Source of the DNA: Thalassia testudinum
Lineage: Eukaryota > Streptophyta > Magnoliopsida > Alismatales > Hydrocharitaceae
Length of the DNA: 64,000 nucleotides
Direction of reading: 5' to 3'
Assembly: GCA_037157565.1 (NCBI GenBank)
Contig: JAZHRO010000013.1
Coordinates: 72,781,501 to 72,845,500, forward strand
Shown here in pieces: positions 58,401 to 61,040 of this stretch. The notes below the pieces were generated by a model. That model did no database searches. It was not told the DNA's origin and saw only the letters and a list, made by a program, of their open reading frames with translations. Numbering within the stretch: the stretch's first letter is position 1; each line of letters begins with the position of its first letter. Made by a program: the position numbers and the translations under genes.

Positions 58401-60623
58401 AATATTTTTCAAAAGAGTTTTTTTTGGCAAGGATGTTATGTACAAATTTCCATTTACTCAATATGTTTAGGGTTTTCCAAAAGCCCATTTCCCGATTCCC
58501 TTCGCAAGTCCCCTCACCCCTCTCTTACCTACGCCATACCCCATCGCCCCACCCACAATCAACAACCAAAAGAAGGCAACATGTATGTACATGAGCGATT
58601 AAGTTTCTTTTTTTCCTTTTTCTATGTGACAAAAAAACCAGGCATGTTTTCTTTTTCAGAAAGTAGTTTTCTTTTCTTATTTACTTTCCTTTTAAGTTAA
58701 CTATTAAGTTTCCATGTGCTTCATTGTTTGTTTAGAAACTAGCTTTTAACTTCTAAGTAACTGGGAGATGTCTTGTATCCGTAGGATAATCCATATTCGT
58801 TCATTGAAAAGTTCATATAAGGAACATGGTTATTCATTTTGCATCCATACATGTATTTCAAGGATATGATTCTTTGATTTTTCACACCTACATAATTTAT
58901 TTTTGTATTTGTACTCGCTTTATAAAATGCTTATATATATGGTATCACCTATGTCTGTATCTGTGTCTGATTATTTGCATCCCCAACCACATGTCAACCA
59001 ACATGTTTTTTTTTGAAAAGTTGTCAACCAACATGTTGACCATGTCACCTACCATGATGCTTCCAATAGATATATCAGCATTGAAACCGCTAATATTTGA
59101 TGTTAAAAACTTGATAACAATAAACGCAAGCTTGAAGTCATTGTGTATCCGACTTAAATCAAAAAGAATGGACCAATAATTTGTTGCCATGGTCAAAAGT
59201 TTCTAACCCATCAAAATTGAAAAGTATCTTCCCACCTCAAAGTCAGATCAAATACAACAATTCTTTTCCTCCGTTAAGTTCCTCCCAATGTCATAATGAA
59301 TAGATTTAGCCCCACGTAAGCAAGTTCAGCTAAATCGTTTCCCTTTTTTGGTCCTTCGCAACCTTCCTGTCAGCCTCATCATCCAATTTCTTGCACATTG
59401 TGGTTGCTGCATGAAGTTAACCTCCTTGGATGTGTCTCTCTTGTTTTTTCAGTATTATCAGTGCCACAAAGAATCTTTCCACGGTAATCTCATCATGTTT
59501 AAGAAATTTCCTTCTCACAGTCAGTCCCAATCACCGCTAGCAGCCAAAAAAACAAAAAGTGACTTTGTGCCCACCAGAGGACTACCATAAACTGAACTAG
59601 CATGTCAAAATTCAGATAGCAAACCAATTCTCCAAACAACAAGCATTACAAAGCAATTGCCATCAAAGAATGACAAGAGCAAACAGGCTGTGCACATACA
59701 ACTTAAGAAATAACCAAAATCGGGCTCAACTACCTTGGGACACAGTGCCGCGAGCTGCTCCACATCAGACATCCCAACACCCTCCATCCCAAAGGCATCA
59801 GGCCCAATCAATGCCTCCTCCAAGAATCTCACGTGCAGCCTCTTCCTCCTCATCGCGCAAACGCCGCAAAGCATGTTCAGAAGATAGAAGCACTTGACAA
59901 TCCTCTTCAACCACGCCGGGCAAACGCACTTCCCCGCCTCCCCTGACTTCCAACTCAGCTCCTCCGCGGACAACAAGCACGCATTCGTGCGGAACCCCGA
60001 CAAGCAGCCAACTTTCCCAAGAACTCCCCTCATCTTCGCGAAAACCCGCGTCTCCTGCACGTCACCCTCCCCCTCGAGATCGAAGACATCGAGAAAATCC
60101 TCGTGGAAATACGACTCCTTCGCGCATCTCGTACCCACATGGGGCGAATCCCCCGCCTCCTCCTCCTCGTCCCGTGGACGATCCGCGAGGCTCGAAACGT
60201 CCCGCATGATGGCCGTCCACACCGAATCCGATACCGCGCCGCCCCCCGCAGTGGCCTCCGCAACCGCTCCGCCTTCCGCGGGCGCCGATCTCTTCGCTTT
60301 CCTCTTGAAAGGGATCAGGACTAAGAACTCTCCGCTTCCGATGCCGATTCCGCTCACGCTATCGCCGTCTCGCAACTTTGCTCCCTTCGTATGGGGAAAT
60401 GGGGGGATTCACCATCAGCGAGCACAAAAGGGCATCAAATTGGAAGCTTTTTGACAGGGGATGGACGTGGTACCTTGAGGAAGAGGTGGAAATCGGAGGA
60501 TTGAGACGCCGGGGGGAAGGAGAAGCGGAGGAGGAACTTGAGGTCGGCGACGGTGAGGTGAGGGGAGAGGGGGATGGGGATGGATTGGCCGTCGAGGGTG
60601 CGGACCTCCACCTGTTCCGCCAT
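10398..60623 (-). CDS. HRQ1: HRQ1-type RecQ-like DNA helicase with N-terminal ubiquitin-like domain (16 exons, 3' end beyond window)
   Basis: The spliced gene was assembled from 16 minus-strand exons whose phases all agree, giving 735 open codons. Residues 1-76 look like a ubiquitin fold. Residues 459-467 are Walker A (ATSTSSGKS, Lys466). Residues 491-497 read PTKALAQ (motif Ia), 569-572 are DEAH (motif II), 607-609 are SAT (motif III), and about 690-705 are the start of lobe 2 ([16 protein letters not shown]). This order and the conserved blocks match the plant HRQ1 family (SF2, RecQ-like). In Arabidopsis HRQ1 acts in interstrand crosslink repair with FAN1 and RAD5A, so a nuclear repair role is expected. 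Motifs V and VI and the C-terminal domain are missing because the gene runs off the left edge; the family is about 1,100 residues long. Introns are 76-240 bp except introns 2, 4, 12 and 16, which are 13.2, 8.8, 24.6 and more than 10.4 kb and full of transposons. The start is the first ATG, in a good context (accATGG). Confidence 0.87.
10603..10710 (-). CDS. HRQ1: HRQ1 exon 15 (start of helicase lobe 2, motif IV)
   Basis: Opens after tttgcag. It reads [19 protein letters not shown], the motif IV region that starts RecA-like lobe 2. It ends TATAC|GTAAGA in phase 2. Confidence 0.93.
10840..10904 (-). CDS. HRQ1: HRQ1 exon 14
   Basis: Opens after gctgcag with [10 protein letters not shown], a polar linker, and ends CTCAAG|GTATTT in phase 2. 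An acceptor two codons earlier (aaaaag|CTGCAG) would also keep the frame. Confidence 0.8.
11000..11101 (-). CDS. HRQ1: HRQ1 exon 13
   Basis: 34 codons, phase 0, opening after ctttttag with [17 protein letters not shown] and containing KLFLLWNPP. This block links the two helicase lobes in HRQ1 proteins. It ends ACAAAG|GTAGCA. Confidence 0.92.
11680..11936 (-). repeat. Minus-strand copia LTR fragment with polypurine tract
   Basis: The reverse complement reads GCTTGAGGTGGAAG followed by TGTTGAGAGATCATTG, a purine tract joined to an LTR start. The LTR then extends towards 11680. The coding part upstream is lost. Confidence 0.5.
12620..12840 (-). repeat. Diverged second copy of the 11.87-12.07 kb sequence
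   Basis: CTCTCTCAACA...GAATGCTCAGCTTGTGACAAACTG and ATGGAATGACAAATGGT match 11883-12070 with many changes. It is a second, older piece of the same LTR-junction sequence. Confidence 0.5.
13389..15027 (+). mobile_element. Non-autonomous LTR retroelement (TRIM/LARD type 1)
   Basis: Direct LTRs at 13389-13890 and 14501-15027 both start TGTT(G/A)GGAATAAAA.ATGCC. Both carry CTCTCTATAAAAGAGAG. The 3' LTR follows the purine tract TTGAGGGGGAG (14490-14500). The 610-bp inner region has no gag or pol. The 3' LTR has a roughly 28-bp extra segment with CGGGATATGTTC duplicated. No standard Met-tRNA primer site was seen. Confidence 0.8.
15028..16436 (+). mobile_element. Non-autonomous LTR retroelement (TRIM/LARD type 2)
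   Basis: LTRs at 15028-15193 (166 bp) and 16269-16436 (168 bp) begin TG(T/C)TA(A/G)GAAATAAA and end CTACA or TTACA. The primer-binding site TGGTATCAAAGCC follows the first LTR, and the purine tract TAGGGGAG precedes the second. The inner 1.07 kb is GC-rich and has no retroviral domain. It abuts the preceding element exactly. The 5-bp flanks (CGGCA and ATAAC) do not match. Confidence 0.82.
16437..16910. other. Intron 12 spacer
   Basis: No gene or element recognised. GGATCGAGAGGGCG occurs twice (near 16880 and 16934), close to the 5' start of the next LINE. Confidence 0.4.
17030..18760 (+). pseudogene. LINE 1 ORF1 (nucleic-acid-binding protein)
   Basis: Two zinc knuckles in tandem, [14 protein letters not shown] (17464-17505) and [14 protein letters not shown] (17521-17562), are typical of plant L1 ORF1. 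Downstream pieces (17829-18194) include [20 protein letters not shown]. Stops and frameshifts interrupt it. Confidence 0.72.
18770..22280 (+). pseudogene. LINE 1 ORF2 (endonuclease, reverse transcriptase, zf-RVT)
   Basis: Endonuclease blocks: [42 protein letters not shown]. Linker: [11 protein letters not shown] near 20110. [38 protein letters not shown] and FVDD at 20804-20815. The zf-RVT domain has [15 protein letters not shown] near 22000. Frameshifts occur near 19290, 19790, 20000, 20270 and 21040, and a stop at 21892. Confidence 0.85.
22380..22750 (+). repeat. 5' LTR remnant of the gypsy element
   Basis: CATATTGTATC...GACATATGTAAGAGATGAGC matches the end of the 3' LTR near 35468-35525. 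A second similar block (GGGATGAGCACAATGTTCAA, 22578) shows an internal repeat. The left part is missing or displaced by LINE 1. Confidence 0.55.
22751..22763 (+). other. Primer-binding site of the gypsy element
   Basis: TGGTATCAGAGCC is a perfect initiator-Met tRNA complement and lies right after the LTR remnant. Confidence 0.75.
22764..24350 (+). pseudogene. gypsy gag and protease remnants
   Basis: An opening like [17 protein letters not shown], a YHSRFKAL piece near 23450 and a protease-end block ([18 protein letters not shown], near 24250-24330) are all that can be read. Stops and shifts are frequent. Confidence 0.5.
24820..25380 (+). pseudogene. gypsy reverse transcriptase, first part
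   Basis: Blocks in several frames match gypsy [16 protein letters not shown] near 24905, a [13 protein letters not shown] reading near 25075, [20 protein letters not shown] near 25300, and NKLYVK at the break. The catalytic DD is replaced by KN. The reading continues after the inserted LINE as [11 protein letters not shown]. Confidence 0.72.
25500..28510 (-). pseudogene. LINE 2 ORF2 (RT and zf-RVT, dead)
   Basis: The zf-RVT piece at 25500-25830 reads [17 protein letters not shown]. The RT core at about 26900-27200 has [20 protein letters not shown], and the catalytic box reads YTND instead of YADD. The linker region at 28088-28504 includes [11 protein letters not shown]. Stops are frequent. 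Confidence 0.8.
30297..30806 (-). pseudogene. LINE 2 ORF1 fragment
   Basis: [15 protein letters not shown] is an intact CCHC knuckle. The second knuckle is decayed ([12 protein letters not shown]). Downstream, minus-strand sequence to 29000 continues with Gly/Ser/Arg-rich readings. Confidence 0.7.
30792..31160. repeat. Tandem duplication (about 182 bp x 2) across a LINE/gypsy junction
   Basis: Unit 1 is 30792-30973 and unit 2 starts at 30974. Each contains the LINE 2 5' end, the target-site copy (CTCT.TGTTAAG) and the gypsy sequence TTGTCCAAGTGCAAATTTGG. The copies differ at about 20 positions. Confidence 0.9.
31127..31315 (+). pseudogene. gypsy reverse transcriptase, second part
   Basis: [19 protein letters not shown], then ALQGFVGLV and [13 protein letters not shown]. 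This is the gypsy RT thumb after the LINE insertion, with a short deletion before KGPLN and stops. Confidence 0.75.
31316..32000. other. Non-coding insert in the gypsy pol region
   Basis: An AT-rich stretch that starts TGTTAGTGTG and has AATATAAAAGAGTCC, so it may be part of an LTR. No matching partner was found. It includes a half copy of the fold-back arm at 31719-31836. Confidence 0.4.
31719..31836. repeat. Half copy of the fold-back arm
   Basis: AAGGAGTTGAGTTTTGCACTC...TCAATCCACACTTTAGCAC matches the right arm at 32228-32327, same orientation. A damaged inverted partner may lie at 31930-31970. Confidence 0.65.
32011..32327. mobile_element. Fold-back element (long inverted repeat, about 317 bp)
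   Basis: The left arm (32011-32168) starts TAAATGGGGTGTG.AAGTGC. The right arm (32201-32327) ends GCACTTCTACACCCCATTTA. They pair over most of their length around a loop of about 32 bp. The arms include TGGTCTGTAGTTATTTTTCTC and its near complement. There is no ORF. A MITE-like fold-back is likely. Confidence 0.7.
32520..33370 (+). pseudogene. gypsy integrase remnant
   Basis: Readable blocks are [27 protein letters not shown] near 32750, [17 protein letters not shown] near 32850 and [19 protein letters not shown] near 33310-33370. They are in the order of a gypsy integrase and post-integrase region. Frames change repeatedly. Confidence 0.72.
33364..34818 (+). mobile_element. Non-autonomous LTR retroelement (TRIM/LARD type 3) inside the gypsy
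   Basis: The LTR at about 33364-33509 is followed by the primer site TGGTATCAAAGC (33510). The second LTR (34611-34818) follows the purine tract TTGAGGGGGAG. Both carry TTTAGTTCC, ATTGTAATTTTCCCA or its variant, and TTTCCTC.(T/A)CA ends. The second LTR has an internal duplication of TATTTAGTTCCATAT. The inner 1.1 kb has no gag or pol. The gypsy coding sequence resumes after it. Confidence 0.72.
34819..35135 (+). pseudogene. gypsy pol 3' end (chromodomain region)
   Basis: Frames give [28 protein letters not shown] and [13 protein letters not shown], the usual tail of chromovirus-type gypsy pol, ending at the purine tract. Confidence 0.65.
35136..35530 (+). repeat. 3' LTR of the gypsy element (3' end truncated)
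   Basis: It starts TGTTGATGCAAGTCC right after GAAGGGGGAGG. It contains tandem-like GTTG(T/C)GAAGATATCAT units (35325 and 35363) and ends near 35530, where HRQ1 intron sequence resumes 155 bp before exon 12. Confidence 0.65.
35685..35752 (-). CDS. HRQ1: HRQ1 exon 12 (SAT, motif III)
   Basis: Opens after atggcag and reads [23 protein letters not shown] (607-609) is motif III. It ends GCAATG|GTATGT in phase 0, and the 24.6-kb intron 12 follows. Confidence 0.93.
35829..35923 (-). CDS. HRQ1: HRQ1 exon 11 (DEAH box, motif II)
   Basis: Opens after aatcag and completes a split Arg codon. It reads [23 protein letters not shown] lies at residues 569-572, the metal-coordinating Walker B motif. It ends CATG|GTATAT in phase 1. 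Confidence 0.94.
36085..36164 (-). CDS. HRQ1: HRQ1 exon 10 (TNPDM block)
   Basis: Opens after cttgcag with [14 protein letters not shown], the TNPDMLH block of this helicase family. It ends CTCAG|GTGATG in phase 2. Confidence 0.92.
36242..36373 (-). CDS. HRQ1: HRQ1 exon 9 (motif Ia)
   Basis: 44 codons, phase 0, opening [13 protein letters not shown]. With the preceding PTK it forms motif Ia. It continues through [17 protein letters not shown] and ends ACTG|GTATTT. Confidence 0.92.
36456..36605 (-). CDS. HRQ1: HRQ1 exon 8 (Walker A, motif I)
   Basis: 50 codons, phase 0. It carries [10 protein letters not shown], then the ATP-binding ATSTSSGKS (residues 459-467), then CAIFLFPTK (start of motif Ia). 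The donor is AAG|GTAAGA. Confidence 0.93.
36683..36805 (-). CDS. HRQ1: HRQ1 exon 7 (N-terminal helicase motif with YSHQ)
   Basis: 41 codons, phase 0, opening IVYVKSID and ending [10 protein letters not shown] at CAG|GTTGGA. The LYSHQ.EAI block, continued in exon 8, is the family's adenine-recognition (Q-motif-like) segment just before Walker A. Confidence 0.88.
36929..36997 (-). CDS. HRQ1: HRQ1 exon 6
   Basis: 23 codons, phase 0, opening [14 protein letters not shown] and closing GDHGQ at CAG|GTATAT. It leads into the conserved block before the Q-like region of the helicase. Confidence 0.82.
37238..37375 (-). CDS. HRQ1: HRQ1 exon 5
   Basis: Opens after tatgcag with [19 protein letters not shown] and contains the basic [11 protein letters not shown] stretch before the helicase core. 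I chose the donor TGT|GTAATT because it keeps phase 0 and retains the basic stretch. A donor at CAA|GTGAAC, 15 codons earlier, is the alternative. Confidence 0.72.
37540..37860 (+). mobile_element. LINE 3'-end fragment
   Basis: [13 protein letters not shown] is the terminal zf-RVT block of plant L1 elements. It is followed by a stop, a 3' UTR and an A-rich tail (TTTCAAAAAAAGAAAAG). The rest is missing, so this is a 5'-truncated insertion. Confidence 0.7.
37861..38450. other. Intron 4 spacer, C-rich then AT-rich
   Basis: A C-rich stretch (37970-38230) with an A-run at 38083. No coding signal that I trust. It may be 5' UTR or ORF1 debris of the LINE that follows. Confidence 0.4.
38515..39569 (+). 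pseudogene. LINE 3 endonuclease and linker
   Basis: [19 protein letters not shown] is the endonuclease GDFN block, followed by [11 protein letters not shown]. The linker before RT ends at EFM, where the hAT-like element begins. Frameshifted. Confidence 0.7.
39570..40750. mobile_element. hAT-like element, family B (1.18 kb, 8-bp target duplication)
   Basis: It starts CTAGGTTTTAAATGTCGATA and ends ATATCAAGATATCTGTTTCC. It is flanked by GTTTATGC (39562-39569) and ATTTATGC (40751-40758). Removing it and one flank joins the LINE reading REFM to HETRGF in frame, which fixes both boundaries. The ends are packed with TCGATATCGA and CGATATATCG motifs; the middle holds a 146-bp tandem array. No transposase. 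Confidence 0.85.
39857..40240. repeat. 146-bp tandem array (about 2.6 copies) inside hAT-like element B
   Basis: Units start at 39857, 40003 and 40150 with GA(T/C)AACATTAAT(T/C)TA. Each has AATAATCAAGTA, TTGGAGTTTAATTA and AAATTA.TG. The third copy is partial. Confidence 0.85.
40751..41471 (+). pseudogene. LINE 3 reverse transcriptase
   Basis: [51 protein letters not shown] and a decayed catalytic region. It stops at ASRLRLIKL, where the LTR element was inserted. Confidence 0.78.
42195..42571. mobile_element. MITE-like element with imperfect terminal inverted repeats
   Basis: The left end TATGGCCTAGTTTACTTAG and the complement of the right end CATAGGGTTAGTTTATTTGAG pair over about 26 bp with mismatches. 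Inside, AACACAGGTTTGACTAACAC and GTGTTAGCCAAACCTGTATT form a stem (42299-42350), and TAACACCA-like units recur. No coding capacity and no clear target duplication. Confidence 0.5.
43329..43616 (-). CDS. Unrecognised 95-codon open frame in the LTR element
   Basis: An open minus-strand frame about 60 bp downstream of the element's primer-binding site, so in the gag position. Text includes [16 protein letters not shown] and [16 protein letters not shown] do not recognise it as gag. It may be captured host sequence or a TR-GAG-like remnant. No ATG near its start is certain. Confidence 0.3.
   Translation of the reverse strand: MLEFQFLHPKEPMMAKDAGSDPPTLMGLVNRASTKRAVIGLSMNYDTFIGIHQCHAMKIVLWSPLDTCGISATDGGDREELRKQPKVKLKELHPA
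43934..45742 (+). pseudogene. LINE 3 RT thumb and zf-RVT region
   Basis: Blocks are [48 protein letters not shown] near 44895 and [13 protein letters not shown] near 45240, then the terminal [20 protein letters not shown] near 45530. The order is that of an L1 3' half, with stops. Confidence 0.75.
44470..44840 (+). mobile_element. Second LINE 3'-end fragment inside LINE 3
   Basis: The zf-RVT tail ([21 protein letters not shown] form) and a 3' UTR appear here before the LINE 3 connection region resumes at [16 protein letters not shown]. The order only makes sense if a separate LINE tail was inserted. Boundaries are approximate. Confidence 0.45.
45743..46197. other. Intron 4 proximal spacer
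   Basis: Ordinary AT-rich intron sequence next to exon 4. A 117-codon plus-strand open frame (45742-46095) lies here but resembles nothing I know and is antisense to the gene. Confidence 0.45.
46198..46295 (-). CDS. HRQ1: HRQ1 exon 4
   Basis: Opens after ctttttag in phase 1, so the split codon becomes Cys, followed by a Lys run and [17 protein letters not shown]. It ends GGTACA|GTGAGT in phase 0. It is separated from exon 3 by a 106-bp intron and followed by the 8.8-kb intron 4. Confidence 0.75.
46402..46501 (-). CDS. HRQ1: HRQ1 exon 3
   Basis: Opens after tttcatcag with [13 protein letters not shown] and ends at TCTT|GTAAGC in phase 1. It follows the 13.2-kb intron 2. No named motif lies here. 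The assignment rests on strand, splice sites and phase. Confidence 0.75.
46502..46871. other. Intron 2 distal spacer
   Basis: AT-rich intron sequence between the acceptor of exon 3 and the tandem duplication. No feature recognised. Confidence 0.45.
46872..47300. repeat. 225-bp tandem duplication (2 copies)
   Basis: Unit 1 starts at 46872 and unit 2 at 47097, both with TGTGTAAAATCC(G/A)AGCTGCC. They share GGTTCACAATATAGGGGGCTT and TATGCGATTATC(G/A)CTAAACTG. Unit 2 has small deletions (about 205 bp). Confidence 0.85.
47261..47291. repeat. Short perfect stem (CTACAGTGCCTT / AAGGCACTGTAG)
   Basis: Twelve-base arms around a short loop at the end of tandem unit 2. It would form a hairpin. It does not look like a terminator in a plant intron. 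Confidence 0.5.
47356..47574 (-). repeat. 3' LTR of copia remnant C
   Basis: In minus orientation it begins TGTTAGAGATAAATTAG, has CTCTATATAAAGAGGGG, and ends near TTTCGCA. It directly follows CTCGAGGGAAG. Confidence 0.7.
47882..48476. mobile_element. hAT-like short element, family A, copy 3 (perfect 8-bp target duplication)
   Basis: Flanked by GTGGTGGG at 47874-47881 and 48477-48484. The ends TTGTGATTTAAATGCCGA and (complement) CAAGGTTTAAAATGCCGA form an imperfect 18-bp inverted repeat. It contains the 16-bp palindrome CGTCGGCATGCCGACG (47983-47998), further GGCATGCC motifs, a GA-rich middle and a CA microsatellite (48176-48192). No transposase. Confidence 0.85.
48485..48960 (-). pseudogene. 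copia C gag fragment
   Basis: The minus strand reads [10 protein letters not shown], then [20 protein letters not shown]. This is a gag knuckle with two residues missing between the second Cys and the His. [13 protein letters not shown] follows. Confidence 0.65.
48977..52870 (+). mobile_element. hAT transposon, family C (3.9 kb, autonomous type, inactivated)
   Basis: Flanked by the perfect 8-bp duplication CTCATTAG (48969-48976 and 52871-52878). The ends CATGGTTTTAAAAATCGTG and (complement) CAAGATTTTAAAAAATGTG form imperfect inverted repeats. The left end is full of GCCTCGAGGC-type motifs (49018-49027 and around); the right end has repeated CACCTCA. It encodes a broken hAT transposase. It lies in intron 2 of HRQ1. 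Confidence 0.9.
49825..52483 (+). pseudogene. hAT transposase (BED finger, DUF659, dimerisation domain)
   Basis: The ATG at 49825 follows a likely acceptor (cttttag). The BED finger reads [20 protein letters not shown], with the first Cys changed to Tyr. DUF659 region: [18 protein letters not shown] and [15 protein letters not shown] (near 50580). C-terminal hAT domain: [15 protein letters not shown] (near 51375), [18 protein letters not shown] (near 51710) and [18 protein letters not shown]. An acidic tail follows. Stops and frameshifts make it inactive. Introns are likely but not resolved. Confidence 0.85.
52879..53394. other. Intron 2 spacer
   Basis: No gene or element recognised. AT-rich with a T-run at 53010. 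Confidence 0.45.
53395..53960 (-). mobile_element. RTE-type LINE reverse transcriptase fragment
   Basis: The minus strand reads [20 protein letters not shown], then FADDIMVVD with the catalytic FADD intact (about 53771-53795), then [12 protein letters not shown]. This order is diagnostic of plant RTE elements rather than L1. Both ends are missing. Confidence 0.8.
53961..54563. other. Intron 2 spacer
   Basis: AT-rich. CATACAAATTTC(A/G)AA.ATTCATAATTGATTACC occurs twice near 54370 and 54412. Nothing else recognised. Confidence 0.4.
54780..56850 (-). pseudogene. LINE 4 ORF2 (RT and zf-RVT)
   Basis: RT blocks: [67 protein letters not shown], and SYADDITFF near 56143-56165 with intact YADD. The zf-RVT reads [18 protein letters not shown] near 54920, with the second Cys changed to Tyr. 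Several stops. Confidence 0.82.
57148..57657 (-). pseudogene. LINE 4 ORF1
   Basis: Two knuckles, [14 protein letters not shown] (His changed to Asn) and a second ending GLGHRRRDC, follow a basic start ([17 protein letters not shown]). A 170-codon open frame. Confidence 0.72.
57666..59733. other. Intron 2 proximal part without gene
   Basis: AT-rich intron next to exon 2. The segments at 58265-58400 and 58760-58990 share GATAT/TATCC-type words typical of old DNA-element debris, but I could not define an element. TTGTCAACCAACATGTT-like words are doubled near 58995 and 59022. Confidence 0.45.
59734..60384 (-). CDS. HRQ1: HRQ1 exon 2 (end of ubiquitin-like domain, GC-rich N-terminal region)
   Basis: 217 codons in phase 0 at both ends. 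It opens at acgaag|GGAGCAAAG with [10 protein letters not shown] and finishes the ubiquitin fold at EFLVLIPF (residue 76). It then carries a basic patch (KRKAKR), an Ala/Gly-rich stretch, an acidic run (DEEEE) and a Cys-containing segment ([14 protein letters not shown]). The third codon positions are strongly GC-rich, unlike every later exon. The donor is CCCAAG|GTAGTT. Confidence 0.88.
60474..60623 (-). CDS. HRQ1: HRQ1 exon 1 (ubiquitin-like domain, first half)
   Basis: Fifty codons from ATG at 60623 to the donor AAG|GTACCA. The protein begins [12 protein letters not shown] and includes TVADLKFLL, a typical beta-beta-alpha ubiquitin-like start. The 89-bp intron 1 follows in phase 0. Confidence 0.88.
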
Positions 60624-60638
60624 GGTCGGTCTATGGTC

Positions 60639-60646
60639 TAGGGTTT
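60639..60646 (-). promoter_or_regulatory. Telo-box (AAACCCTA) in the HRQ1 5' leader
   Basis: The minus strand reads AAACCCTA 16-23 bp before the HRQ1 ATG. Telo-boxes are common near the start of plant genes for replication and translation and act with other sites in dividing cells. Seen in sequence; function inferred. Confidence 0.55.
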
Positions 60647-60650
60647 GCTT

Positions 60651-60659
60651 GGCGGGAAA
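60651..60659 (-). promoter_or_regulatory. E2F-type site (TTTCCCGCC) upstream of HRQ1
   Basis: The minus strand reads TTTCCCGCC, a perfect match to the E2F consensus TTTSSCGS, 28-36 bp before the ATG and next to the telo-box. E2F control would fit S-phase expression of a DNA-repair helicase. Function inferred. Confidence 0.55.
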
Positions 60660-60800
60660 CCAGCGTGGGGAAGATCGTGGGTAGTATTAACGGTACTGAC
60701 CCATGAGAGTGAGTTGCCCTCCGACGTGTGTGTCAGTGTCCGAAGCCTGATAAATTTTGCTCTCTCCGTGATTTCCGTTCCATTGCATGCTACAACGTTC

Positions 60801-60808
60801 TTTATAAA
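60801..60808 (-). promoter_or_regulatory. Possible TATA element (TTTATAAA)
   Basis: An AT-rich TTTATAAA lies about 180 bp upstream of the HRQ1 ATG. It is the only TATA-like match I saw in the proximal 250 bp, and it may be chance. Confidence 0.3.
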
Positions 60809-61040
60809 ATTACGGTCATACTCCTCACAAAAAAATCAGAAGGGATAACATCTGCGATGGTAAAATTTTTTTTTTTTTAATATTTTCATCTAAATTAAAA
60901 AGTTGGCCAATTACTCTCTAACAGTGAATAAATTTATTACACAATTCAACGAAAAGAAGAAGATATTTATTAAAGTAATTATTTTCAAGATTTTTGACAT
61001 GGTTAGTAAGAATTATATTTTTAGACTTTTAAAATATATG

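Larger units (their letters stand above)
60624..61040. other. HRQ1 upstream region
   Basis: The promoter and leader, with the telo-box, E2F-type site and possible TATA listed separately. Beyond 60845 it becomes very AT-rich, with a T-run at 60868. Confidence 0.6.

Noticed and set aside
60030..60454. Long open frames on the plus strand at 59894-60454 and in other minus frames (60030-60263)
   Set aside because: They are shadows of GC-rich HRQ1 exon 2, which lacks stops in several frames.
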